A DNA stretch of 64,000 nucleotides. Origin: Podospora pseudoanserina. Its lineage: Eukaryota > Ascomycota > Sordariomycetes > Sordariales > Podosporaceae. The stretch covers positions 496,001-560,000 of the forward strand of contig NC_085924.1 of assembly GCF_035222485.1 (NCBI RefSeq). Direction: 5' to 3'. A program made the position numbers and the translations under genes. Below the pieces are notes generated by a model that was given only the letters and a program-made list of their open reading frames with translations, was not told the origin of the DNA and searched no databases. Shown piece after piece: positions 11,561 through 23,200 of the stretch (the first letter of the stretch is position 1; the number at the start of each line of letters is the position of its first letter).

Positions 11561-12840
11561 TTGCAAGTCTCTCTATATATTGACCTGTTTCGCTTTCTTC
11601 ATCTATATATTCATTCCAGTACTATTCAGTTATGTTTCATTTTCAATGCCAGAATCATTACAGAAAATCACGATCGTCACCAACACCATTGATACCTCTG
11701 TTAAGTGCCTGTTAAATATGGAGCTAACACCCCAGTTGATCTAACAATCGTTCCCGTCACCCCCGTGTTAGTTACACTCTCATTTAATATAGGCCTATAC
11801 CGAACACCTACAACCCAACCGAACGCTACCGACTCCGCCTCACGTGATCTGCGCTCGCGGTGTGTAGGGGGGTCCTATACCATGTCAGCGATAGTCCAAT
11901 GCTTCTGACATAAGCGAGACTTCTTTTTCACCTCCGAGCCCTCAGCCGGAAGCTCCTTCTAGAGACACATGTGAGCTAACGCCGGTTAGAGATCTACAGT
12001 AAAGACAAGAACTTACGAGTAAGTCCTCAAGTCTAGCCTCTTGCGCAAGAGATTAGAAAGGTCGTGACACATCTCTCTTTAAAAAGGGGATTGGAATCAC
12101 CTTGGCCTAGCTCATTTTCTTCTCATGGGCCTGTAATATACTTAGCACGCCGGTCAAAGCTCGTATGATGTAAAGCTTCCATACCTCGGTGGCGTTCCAC
12201 ACAAGGCTACATACACAACGAAGTCTAATCAGCAGCTTATATGCATGGCAGCGGGTTTCCATCATGATAACACATGCGGTAATTTCCTCCTTTTTTTTCC
12301 TATTGCCGATATCAGCCTCGATAGAAAATGGTCTATTCAAACAGGGCAAAACCCACGGGAACGAGCTCGGAATAGTGCTAAAAACCGGTCAATTGATCTC
12401 TACAATGTTGGAGACATCGGAAAAGATCCCATATACAGAATTTGCATTGATTGAGCTGGACTGGGCAGACCCGTTCATACGTGAGAATGGCCATCAGCCA
12501 CTCGTCCAGTCCTACCAAACCCCCATAAAATCAAAGCTTACATTGGCCCGGCTCGTCAGTAAACTGTTAAAACAAAGTCAGCTCATGTCAATCCTCGCGT
12601 GTTCCATGGAATAAACATACCTCCATTTTGCGGCGTTCGTTCTATATGGATTTTTAGCCAACCTATATCGCCGGAAATATGTCCAATGCTCGACACACCT
12701 CGATTTCAAGGACAAGGACCAAATTCTTCAAAGAACTCAAGTCAGTATCTCCATCCTAGCTTTATCCCAGCTTTTCTTCTCCAAGCCGTTTGCTCACGAC
12801 GATTTCCTCGTTCGCACCCAGGGGTTTTTCTTTTTTTTGG
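11520..12840. other. Gene-poor, AT-richer interval
   Basis: AT-richer than the flanking genes, with many short chance frames and no protein family recognised. It contains a few T-rich and AT-rich runs. It grades into the degenerate repeat that follows. Confidence 0.5.
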
Positions 12841-12846
12841 GTTTTC

Positions 12847-13150
12847 CGTCCATTTCTGCAGCGAGCGGTGTCAGAAGCATTTCAAAACGATCATCGCGTC
12901 GTTCGCAAGCGTGTATGCGGTCATCCAAGCTTATCAAAATCCCCCTTGGAAACGGCATGCCTGAATATTTCCGAACTGTAAGCGGCATTAGCAACCATCC
13001 AAGCATGTCAAAAACTCATTCAAAGGCGCAACATACTTGTGGATTTTGGGACTGTGAGCGAGTAAGAAAACATCCAAACATTGTAAAAACCAGTTGAAAA
13101 GCGCATACATGGCATCTACAAGCTTTTCTGAATTCCGAAATGATCATAAA
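12847..13150. repeat. Degenerate tandem repeat, period about 75 bp
   Basis: The anchor CATCCAA(G/A)C occurs at 12922, 12996 and 13071, spacing 74 and 75 bp. Between anchors a second block recurs in diverged form (GAACTGTAAGCGGCATTAG; GGACTGTGAGCGAGTAAG; and upstream CTGCAGCGAGCGGTGTCAG), and TCAAAA follows the anchor each time. An upstream fourth unit is weaker. No ORF persists through the array. It is probably an eroded minisatellite. Confidence 0.5.
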
Positions 13151-14082
13151 ACGGTAAACATCGAAGATGCTGGGACAAAAAAAATATGTAAACATACCAT
13201 GGGTTATGGTCGGTTTTCTTATTTTTTGTATTTTTTTTTTTTTTTTTATATGTGTGTTTAGGGAAATGAAGGGGGGAAATCACGACTTGTCAGATTCAAG
13301 ACCTCTGCTTCATGATGGGACAGTCTGTGCACACAGCTGGTTAGCAAAGTCATCAAGGTTGATGGAAAAGGGGGAAGGTGCGTTCGAGCTTTTCTTAATG
13401 AGTCTGTCTTGTTTCCCATCACAAAACACTTTTAACTGGATAAACATACAAATCTACTGAGCTATTTGACCTGTCTTGTTAGAAGGCTACTGAATCTCAT
13501 CATTCTTTTCCAGAGTTATGAAAAGACATGATGACCAGTCTTACAAAAGAAAGGCTGACCCCTTCATACAGAGACTGGGGTATATATATGTTTGTTGCTG
13601 ACCGTGGTCTTGTCACACCTACACAACTCACAGTTTTAAGAAGACCGTTAGTGAAAGCATAAGATTGGGTACCCTGAAGATGGGAGTTCATTATACGGGG
13701 GTGGAAGGACTCCTCGTGGTGAGGAGGAAGGCATGATGAGCCGTACATGACGGAGCTGGTGACTGTTCACAGGGCCTGGAATTTCATTTGCATGACCTCC
13801 TACTCGCACGCCTCGCCACCAGAGATGACAGCAAACTACACTCTCCACACATATCAGCCATATACGACTGTTGTTCATATGTTAGGTGTAGCATCTCAAC
13901 TGAGGACACATGCTACAACCCTTGCCACGTCACTTTCCCGACCGGCAGGAGGTCAAAAAGAAACCAGGAACATTGCTACTTTGTAACTTTTAGAGTTGAG
14001 GTGATAGCAGCTATGTCACCAAGAGCAAAAAAGCATCAAAAATATCTCCCTTGCTCTTGAACCCAAGCTCAAGCGAACACGA
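13151..14082. other. Gene-poor interval
   Basis: Contains a T homopolymer near 13231-13248 and short AT-rich tracts. No coding sequence was recognised on either strand. Confidence 0.5.
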
Positions 14083-14155
14083 CGATCCACCCAGGGCTCG
14101 AACCTGGAACCTCCTGATTCGTAGTCAGACGCGCTTCCAATTACGCCAGCAGACC
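14083..14155 (-). tRNA. tRNA-Arg (anticodon ACG)
   Basis: Read on the minus strand, the 73-nt cloverleaf has acceptor GGTCTGC with GTGGATC (several G-U pairs), D-arm GCGTAATTGGAAGCGC, anticodon arm TCTGA-CTACGAA-TCAGG with ACG in the loop, and T-arm CCAGG-TTCGAGC-CCTGG. No intron. After A34-to-inosine editing it would read CGU, CGC and CGA arginine codons. Confidence 0.9.
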
Positions 14156-15475
14156 TTGCTGTGATGGTGTTTGGCTCCAGGATAGAGGCTTCAAGTTTGA
14201 CATGCAGAATTTGTGCGTGGGTGTTCCTTGCCGATATCAACCCTGGAGCGAGTGGGGCCACCACCGAATCATGGGCTGGGGTTTCCAAGTAGGGAAAAAC
14301 AGTCCAGATGACAGTAGACTTCAGAGCTCAAGCAGTCAGGAAGAATGCCTTCTCGGCACGGATTTGGCCTGGGTAGGAAGATATTTGGAGATAAGGGGCT
14401 GCCATCAACCCTAACCCCCAATTCCAAGCCGCACCCTCCACGTTGCACCCTCCACGATTCAGTTCCGGCAAAGATCGCCCAAACGCGATGTGTGACAGCA
14501 ACGTCAAGATAAGGTTGCAGGTGTCAATGCCAATCAAGAAGGGTTACTGTTGTATTGGGGGTTGCATGGGAGGACGTCGTGCAGGCGATCTGTGTTCTGT
14601 TATCAGGTCCTTTCAGGGTAGTTGATGATGGGGACATCAGTGTGCCCGTAGCACCATGGCCACCAGCACGGAGGAGTGGTTCGTGGGATTTCTGGGGGAA
14701 TGTTATCCACGCCTTGGGGAAGACAATGCTCGGAACCGCCGGGTCTAGAATAACAACAAGACAAAAATAAAAGACAGCGGCAAACTGCGCCCTGCTTTGC
14801 CATGTGGTAAAATGACAAATGTCAAAGTCGGGACTCGTCGACATGTTGACAGGAGTTCAGCAGAGCCCCACTGCGATGCTACAGTGGGTTCCGAGAGGAA
14901 CGGGTGTTCCCGCCGCGGAGATGCAATTGTTACTGGCAACTGCTGACTCGGCCTTCCTGTTAGCAATAGTGAGCTGATCCAGCTGATCGAGCCTCAAATG
15001 TCCACACGAGGGATATTGCAGGAATTGCCCAGCCGGGAGAATTGTTTTGCAACTCGCAAGAAAAAAACGGTCTTGTTGGAGTATCGGCCCTCGGAGATGC
15101 GCTTGTCAATGTCGATCGTACGGCACTCGGTATCGTACCACACCCCCTAGGCGAGACCAAGAAAGCTCTGCGCAATGGCTGGGAAAGTGAAGGAAGGCAA
15201 TGGGATGACAGAAAGGCAGAGAGAACAACAGGATGTAGAGAAGGATAAATACCCTTCCATGGTCCAAGGAAAACAATCTCAATATCCCAAACCATCAAGT
15301 CTAGAGTGGACCAGAGTCACAACGCATATCCCCAGATTTCCCCAGTTCCCCACTTGAGCCGACCGTCGGGAATCTGAGACGCTACACTTGTCAAGACTTT
15401 TAACTTCAGTCTCCCCGTCCAATAGCCACTCATCAAGCTTTGCCAAGTCAGATAGACCACTGGATATCCTTCACC
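14156..15475. other. Intergenic upstream of flavohaemoglobin
   Basis: About 1.3 kb without a recognisable gene. The last few hundred bases should include the flavohaemoglobin promoter; a pyrimidine-rich tract lies just before its ATG. No NO-responsive site can be assigned by eye. Confidence 0.5.
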
Positions 15476-16741
15476 ATGGCAGCCATCACCCCCGAGCAGA
15501 TCGCCATTGTCAAGGCGACAGCGCCAGTTCTCAAAGAACACGGCGTAACCATCACCACCACCTTCTACAACAACCTCATCGGAGATGTTCCAGCACTTCA
15601 CAACTTTTTCAGCACCACCAGCCAAACAACAGGTCGACAGCCACGAGCACTTGCCGGCGCTGTTCTGGCTTATGCGACGTATATCGACGACCTCCCCAAG
15701 CTGACACATGCCGTGGAACGCATCGCCCACAAGCATGTTTCCCTCCAAGTAACCCCTGAGCAATACGACATCGTCGGAAAGTACCTGATCCAAGCCATCG
15801 GTCAAGTCCTCGGTGACGCAGCCACCGCCGACATCGTCGACGCCTGGATTGCCGCCTATGGTGTCCTTGCCCAGGTCTTCATCAACCGCGAAGGCGAGAT
15901 GTACAAGTCGAACGCCGCCGACGGCTGGGTCGGCTGGCGCAAGTTCCGCATCACCCAGAAGGTACCAGAGAGCAGCACCATCACGAGCTTCTATCTCGCC
16001 CCCAGCGATGGGGCCACGCCACTACCCAAGTACATGCCGGGTCAGTACGTCAGCTTGCAGGTGCCGGTGCCCGAGCTTGGGTACCTGCAGAGCAGACAGT
16101 ACAGCCTGAGCGAAGCCCCGAGAAAGGGAGAGTACTACCGCATCAGCGTCAAGCGAGAGGAGGCCCTCGAGCCGAGCGCCCCTGCCCTTGTTTCCAACAT
16201 GTTGCACGACCAGTACGCCGTGGGCGACGAGGTCGAGCTGTCGCATCCACAGGGCGAGTTCTTTGTGGACCCCCAGGACGCAAGCAAGGAGGGTGTCCCG
16301 GTCGTTTTGGTATCCGCCGGCGTTGGTGCGACACCGCTCAAGGCCATCCTTGACAGCCTCGTGTCTGCGGGGTCCAAGAGACCAGCATCATGGATCCATT
16401 CATCACGATCGAGCGCGGCACAGCCGTTTGCTGACGATATCCGGCGTATCTGTCGCGAGAACGAGAACGTGTCGGCCAATGTGTTCCTGCGCACGCTTGG
16501 CCCTGAGGACCGCGCTGGGGTACACTACGAGTTTGGAGACATGCGGCTGGATCTGGCAAAGTTGGACAAGGAGCGCGGTTTGTTCCTGGGTGACTCTCGA
16601 GCCGAGTACTACATTTGTGGTCCCGAGGCATTCATGATCGATGTTCGCCGCACATTGGTCGAGCAGGGTGTCGACAGGTCGAGGATATTCCTGGAGCTGT
16701 TTGCGACGGGTGATGTCAGCGACGAGGAAGCAAAATGGTGA
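15476..16741 (+). CDS. fhb: Flavohaemoglobin (nitric oxide dioxygenase)
   Basis: Detoxifies nitric oxide to nitrate using O2 and NAD(P)H; usually cytosolic or mitochondrial in fungi. It is a single 421-aa exon, full length for the family. The ATG at 15476 has a good context (CACCATGG); there is no upstream in-frame ATG. The globin domain (about 1-140) has the B10 Tyr31, an E7-type Gln55 and the proximal His87 in IAHKHVSLQVTPEQY. The FAD domain has RQYSLSEAP, and the NAD domain has SAGVGATPLKAIL and EYYICGPEAFM. The C-terminal FLELFATGDVS is typical. No mitochondrial presequence is evident. It lies upstream of the PKS by 3.5 kb on the same strand, too far to claim cluster membership. Symbol fhb is generic. 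Confidence 0.95.
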   Translation: MAAITPEQIAIVKATAPVLKEHGVTITTTFYNNLIGDVPALHNFFSTTSQTTGRQPRALAGAVLAYATYIDDLPKLTHAVERIAHKHVSLQVTPEQYDIVGKYLIQAIGQVLGDAATADIVDAWIAAYGVLAQVFINREGEMYKSNAADGWVGWRKFRITQKVPESSTITSFYLAPSDGATPLPKYMPGQYVSLQVPVPELGYLQSRQYSLSEAPRKGEYYRISVKREEALEPSAPALVSNMLHDQYAVGDEVELSHPQGEFFVDPQDASKEGVPVVLVSAGVGATPLKAILDSLVSAGSKRPASWIHSSRSSAAQPFADDIRRICRENENVSANVFLRTLGPEDRAGVHYEFGDMRLDLAKLDKERGLFLGDSRAEYYICGPEAFMIDVRRTLVEQGVDRSRIFLELFATGDVSDEEAKW

Positions 16742-19700
16742 ACGATTGGGATGGGAATTAGGTAGAGCGTATTGTAGCATATGGAGTACTCACCTTGAGA
16801 ATAAGAACATCTTCTGACACCTAGATTGGATGCGCGTAGCCGTTGACAGGTTGATGGTTGATGCTAGACTCACACAACTTTCGAAGACGACATAGGTGTA
16901 GGTGACAACCTGGGCCGTGGACGTGCTGAAGCAAGCCACGGCATGGTGCCCCTGCGTTGTAGGTGCTGAATCCCCACTATAAATGGCGTTCGGGTGGCTG
17001 AGAGCCTTGGCAGCAGTGGCAATTTGGGCTTGGAGGCCCTCAACGATGTCTTCAACATCTTGTTGTTTCTGATACATTGCAGACCACGTCAGCTCCCACC
17101 TCCAATTCCACGGCATAAGACTTCTTGATTTCAAATCAAGAGTTTGAAGCCATACGACACAGTTCAGCTGCGCGTTATTTCCGCCCCTTTTTTGGTCGTG
17201 CTATGCTCGGCTCCTGTTTCCATCACACAGAAACCCAACTCAAGTTCCAGCATGCCAGAAGCCTCCTCGCCCAGCACCCCCGCTGTTGCTATACACGACG
17301 CCATTCATCGTTGCCTCGGAACCGCTATTTAACCCGAGTAGTGAGGGGATTAGCATCTCTCACGGGATGTCTTGTGCCTCCTGACTCTCAGCTGTGAAAA
17401 ACCGGGCCGAGTCTTGTCAGGAGGACTGTTCCCTGCAAACAGCCAGTGTTGAAGCTCTTGGAAGGTTGCGCGAGGAGTTGCTGGCTGAGACCTCGGTAGA
17501 AGCATGTCGAAGATGGCACTTTCTGATCTTGACTGATCCTGGCAGACGTCAAGCTGAATGCTTTAAGGGAGAATCTGGAACCAGAATCCCTTTGCCCCCA
17601 GGTCACACAGCGTTGAGATTTGCGTGTAACATTGCCAAGCTCCTTTGTGCGGGCCGAACCGAGCTGGCGGGTTCGATCGCCTCTGCAAGCCACGACATCC
17701 CTTTGTGTTCTTTGCTTCTGCCAGTTCATAGGCTTATGTGGGCTACTAATACCTCCAACCGAGTGCCCGGTGGACTGTGGTGTGGTCAATGGCAATAAGT
17801 CTTGATATATCTGTATATTGTCCGAACTAATAACGAACGTTTGTGGGGATGAGTCCCGAATCTCCGTTGTGTTTTTCTCGAACATATTACGGAGGACGCG
17901 TGGGATTTCTTCCGGCCGAAACGATTGAGCGTGCTTCAGTTGCAGCCCCGGCCGGAGCTTCATTCACGTAAGCGTCTTCCAGTACTGCTGATCCTTCACA
18001 ACTAACCAGCTGTTATCCTGTCCCGCTCGTCCATCATGTCACCTTATCACAGCCGGCATCTTGATATGATGGCTTGAATGCTAAAATGCCAAGTTCGGTT
18101 GTATTTCGGCGGCCGGCTTCCCCGTCTTTGACTGGTGACTGGTGACCCGGCGATCATGACTGCTAATTGGGGAGATCTAACGGATATAGCGGTACACATT
18201 GACCTCACCAAGAGTTGGTTGGTGTTTTCCCGATCAGGTAATCCCGCGGCTGCTGTCAGGTACGATTGCAATCCGTGATCGACAAGGGGAGCTGGTCTTT
18301 CCCAGCAGCCTACCTTGGGGTTGCCGTGCGCTGGAGGGCGTTGCGGTAGAACGTTGGGCCGTCCAAATCACCTCGGAGTCTCAAGCAGGTACAACGGCGG
18401 CCGATGACACAAGACGCCCCCTTGCCACTCGCACAAACATGACGACGGGAGCAGCCCCTTCGCATCCTGGACATGGATTGTTAGAGATTAAGCCGTGCCT
18501 GATACTGTCCACAAGCAGCATTGCATGCCGTATCTGGTACCACTCCCTGGCATGTGTCATGCGTCTCCGATGTTGCCTTGCTGCACCAGCTCGTGGCCCA
18601 TCTTCGAGCTAAACCCCGCTGGGCCATCAGTCATCGGCTTCATCCTTACACCACTCTCAGACAGGACCACAATGTCTGCCCCGAGTCCGTTTTGGGCTGT
18701 TGAATTCTGTATCTTCCTTGGCACGTGTACACGATGTGGCACTCTGGGTCGATGTTTGGTTCCTGGACTGGCTTGGATGGAGGTTCTGGAGGGCTCGCCT
18801 TCAGCCTTCCCAGACGAAAGGTCTCGCACACGGAAAGGGAACCTGGGTTCGACAAGGCACTGTGAGAGATGGATGCCTTGTTGCATTTAATTTCAGATGT
18901 CTCTCTCAGTTGGCAGCACCATGATGGAGACTTGTCCTAGGTAGCACGGGGAAACCCAAAAGGCCATCCCCAAACCATGATTCTCACAAGTAACCTTCTG
19001 TCCTTCCGTCGCGAGCATTGAGGTGGGATGCTCTTTGAGGAAAGACACAGACTGGCTCCATCGTTCCTGGGAAGCACCGGTCGCCGTCACGCCTTTTCGT
19101 CCTGCTGTTCGGCTTAGGCCAACTGCCCGCTGCCAAGTATTTCACCTGCCCCGTCCACCAATCCCCCACACTGTAGTTGTCCTTGTGGAGGTAGCTTGCG
19201 GTCGCCATCGTCATAGTGGTGGTAAGGAGATCATTCTGTCTTGTCAGCGGTCCTAGAAAACCGCACTGTCATCATGGTAAGTCCTTTCCAAGTCTCCGAT
19301 TGTATCCTACCAAAACCGAGGGCGATGCCGTTGATCGGCGATGGGTATGGGCGGTGTGAGAAGAATCTGTAGCTGGGAAGCTGCGGGGCTCTGGCAAGGC
19401 TGCTCCTAGTTGAACCCATGGCAGTGTCCAACCTTCCAGTTCTAGGTTGCTAGAAGGAGCCCATGGGTGGCCTGCTAGCGCCCATGTTTGGCCCAGTGTT
19501 CCCCATACATACGTTGGGTAGACACTCGAGCTTTTCCTTGTGTGCTAATCCTGCCTACCAGGTATTTCTGGCAGGGTCTGGCTGTCCGGCGAGTTGCGCT
19601 CTTTGGGGCATCAGTGTAATCTGAACTTGTCTCCATTCACCTGATCCATTGCCACCACGAGAGAGATCGCAACTGTCACCCAGCATTCTAACATGGTACG

Positions 19701-20269
19701 GAGCCAAGGGCAGTGCGCATGCCCCCCTTCCTGGTGTCCACATGGGTTCTCAACCGCTCCAGTAGACCTAGCTTCGACCAAGAGCGTGCTTTCGGTTGCT
19801 TGTTGCTCCTGAAGGCCCGTTCAAATTTTTCCTTTTTTTCCCCCACCAGGCTATCGTTCTTTTCACCATTGCCGTCTCACTCTGATCCTGATCAACTGAC
19901 TGTTAAAGCAATCCACCACCTACCTCCCAGGCCTTTGACGGCCCTTGATCCTGTTCCCAAGCAGCTATTCACTATCCTTGTTCGGCACCTACGACGACGT
20001 CTTTCTGCTTTACAGGCAAACAATTCACTTGCTCGGCCTCCTTTTCTCATCGTTCTTTGCTGGACCAGCTCAATTTGTTTGGCGACCCGCTGATCCACCT
20101 AGCATACAGCACCATTTTTCTTTCATTGCTGTCTTTGATTGCGGTTTTTTTGTTTAATCAGATTGTCGATACCCCCAGCAACCCGGTCCTTTGCCTCCTT
20201 TCAGTTCTTGTCTTTCCAACGATAATACAGTTTCAAGACTGTAAACCACTACGGGGCACCCCTTCAAAA
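16742..20269. other. Long intergenic region upstream of the PKS
   Basis: About 3.5 kb without a convincing gene. Minus-strand ORFs at 16790-17134 and 17388-17963 are open but show no family features, and at the first a second frame is equally open. A 17-nt perfect palindrome lies at 17124-17140. The final 400 bp before the PKS ATG is pyrimidine-rich and probably its 5' leader. Confidence 0.5.
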
Positions 20270-23200
20270 ATGCCGTCCTCGCCCTGTGGTGCTGAGCCCA
20301 TCGCCATCATCGGCTCCGCGTGCCGGTTCCCGGGAGGCGCGAGCTCCCCCTCGCGCCTGTGGCAACTGCTCGCGAACCCGAGGGACCTCTCGGAGCGCGT
20401 GCCCGTGGGAAGATTCCATGTCGACGCCTTCTACCACCCAGATGGCGAGTTCCCCGGCACGACGAATTCTGCCCGTGGGTACTTCCTGGACCACGACCCC
20501 CGGCTGTTTGACGCCAGCTTCTTCAGCGTCACGCCCAAGGAAGCTGAAGCAATCGACCCCCAGCAGCGGTTGCTTCTAGAAGTGGTGTACGAGGCCCTCG
20601 AGTCGGCCGGGTACTCTCTCCAGCAGCATGCGGGTGCCCGTGTTGGTGTGTTTGCCGGTGTGATGACGGCCGACTACGACACCCTCTCACAGAGGGACGA
20701 GCTCACCACAAGCCAGTACTATGCCACGGGCAATGCGCGGTCCATGGTCTCCAACCGGCTCTCGTACTTTTTCAACTTCAAAGGGCCCTCCATGACGATC
20801 GACACGGCCTGTTCATCCAGCCTGGTAGCCCTCCACCAAGCTGTCTTGAGTCTTCGGTCGGGCGATTGCGAAATGGCTTGCGTGGCTGGTGCCAACCTCA
20901 TCCTGACCCCTGAGCAGTTCATCGTCGAGTCCAGCCTACACATGCTCAGTCCCTCCGGTCACTGCAGCATGTTTGACGCCAATGCCGATGGCTATGCCCG
21001 CGGCGAAGGAATTGCGGCTATGTTTGTCCGTCCCCTGAGCAAAGCCCTGGCCAGTGGCGACCACATTCTCGCCGTTATTCGGGAAACCGGTGTCAATTCG
21101 GATGGCAGGACGACAGGGATCACGATGCCCAACTGGGAAGCGCAAGCACAGCTTATTCAGGACACATATCGACGAGCCGGCCTAGATATCAACACCCTCG
21201 AGGACCGCTGTCAGTATTTTGAGTGTCATGGGGCTGGAACGGCTGCAGGTGACCCCAAGGAAGCCCGCGCCATCGAACATGCCTTCTTCTCGGGTGAGCT
21301 TCGAGCTGGGCCGTCAACAGACTTGATCCCGCCCGCGGAAAGGCCTCGGCTTCTGGTTGGCTCAGTGAAGACGGTCATTGGCCACACTGAGGGGTCGGCA
21401 GGTCTCGCAGGGTTATTCAAGGTTGTCGAGAGCATGCGACATGATACCATTCCTCCAAACCTACATCTGGATCGGTTGAACCCGCAAGTTGCCGAATATG
21501 CCAGCCACTTGGTCGTCCCAACAAGCCCCGTCCCATGGCCAGCGGTCCAGCCAGGACAACCGAAAAGAGCCAGCGTCAACTCGTTCGGTTTCGGCGGCAC
21601 CAATGCCCATGCGATTGTTGAGCAGTACGTTCCAGCCATCCACGACGAGAACTTCGTGTCAAATGCTCACGTCCCTCGCCCCATCCCCAACGGGTCAGTC
21701 GGGCCTAGAGTCAATCGTATTTGCCTCCCTTTGGTACTCTCTGCCAAATCCGAAAAGTCCCTGGTAGCTGTTGTGCAAGCCTATTACGATCACCTCCTCA
21801 AGAACCCCGGAGCCTCAACCGAAGAGCTGTCATGGCACACCTACGCCCGCCGCACAGCCTTTGCTCACAGAGTGTTCTTTGCGGGTACAACAACGGAAAG
21901 GCTTCTTGGGAAGCTGGCGCGATTCCTGAAGATACCAGACGCCCCGCCTGAGCCTCCTAGAAAGAAGCTGAAAACAACCGACAAACGAGAGACGCCGCCA
22001 CCGGTTGCCACTATGTGTCGCGTGAAACCAGAACATCAGAAGCCCAAGTTGCTGGGGATCTTCACGGGCCAGGGAGCGCAATGGGCCACCATGTCTCGGG
22101 GTCTGCTTGTGACAAGCAAGGTTTACCGTGATTCTATTCGACAGTTGGACGGGATTCTGCGGCAGTGCCCGCATCCACCTCCCTGGAGCTTGGAACACGA
22201 GATATCGGCGGACGAGGGTCTTTCGAGGGTTCATAGGTCGACAATCTCGCAGCCTCTGTGTACCGCCATTCAGATTGCTTTAGGTAAGACACCTTGCCTG
22301 TGCATGGATTCTCTGTTCAGTTCTGGAGGGGCCGCCGGATCTGCTTTGCTAACACTGCTCCCGAACAGTCGACTTGTTACACTCGATCGAGATTAGCTTC
22401 CACACAGTGGTTGGCCACTCGTCTGGGGAAATCGGTGCTGCATATGCCGCCGGCCGGATCGGTGCCCGAGATGCTATTCTGATTGCTTACTACCGTGGAA
22501 TGGACGTGAACCTCGCCTGCGGAGCCGGGGGCGTCAAAGGGGGGATGCTAGTTGCAGGCATGTCAATGGAGGAGGCCGCCGATTTCTGTGCTAGAAGAGA
22601 GTACAGCCCAGGACTCTGCATTGCCGCCAGCAACTCGCCCATGGTTGTCACGCTTTCAGGTGATCTTGACTTGATTCATGAGGCCTGCAAGTATCTTAAG
22701 GGCAAGAGGTTGCTAGCGCGGATACTCAACGTCGACACGGCTTACCATTCACCCCACATGGAGGTTCCGTCAATAAAGTATCTGGAAGCGATCAAATCGT
22801 GCAACATCTCACCGCGGGCTCAAAACAATGGAACCGCCTGGATTTCGACTGTGTCTGGCACTGGGGAGCCCAAGGCAGCGGATTTGAAGGACATCTACTG
22901 GCGCGACAACATGATGAAGCCGGTGCTGTTTTACGAGGCTATGAGTACCGCCTTGGACAAAAATGGACCGTTCGACGGAGTGATAGAGGTCGGGCCCCAT
23001 TGCACTCTTAGGGGGCCAGTGTTTGAAGCGATCCGAGAGAGCATGGGAACAGAAGCAACTTTGCCCTATACTGGACTCCTCAACAGGGGGATGGACGACC
23101 GGGAGGCGTTTGGCGAGTTTCTCGGCTGGATATGGGCCCAGTTTGGGGTTTACAACTCTCACATTCGGCAATTCGTCCTGGGTTCCGTACAGCCCGAGCT

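Noticed and set aside
15440-15475. Upstream extension of the flavohaemoglobin
   Set aside because: It begins with TTG, not ATG; ATG 15476 has good context and matches the family N-terminus.
16790-17134. Minus-strand ORF MKSRSLMPWNWRWELTW...
   Set aside because: Another minus frame is equally open and there is no family or splice evidence; possible but unsupported.
17124-17140. 17-nt palindrome resembling a tRNA anticodon arm (loop TTTCAAA)
   Set aside because: No acceptor, D or T arm around it.
17388-17963. 191-codon minus-strand ORF
   Set aside because: No hydrophobic pattern or recognisable motif; treated as chance.
20057-20269. N-terminal hydrophobic extension of the PKS frame
   Set aside because: It lacks an in-frame ATG and reads through the pyrimidine-rich leader; the KS starts right after ATG 20270.
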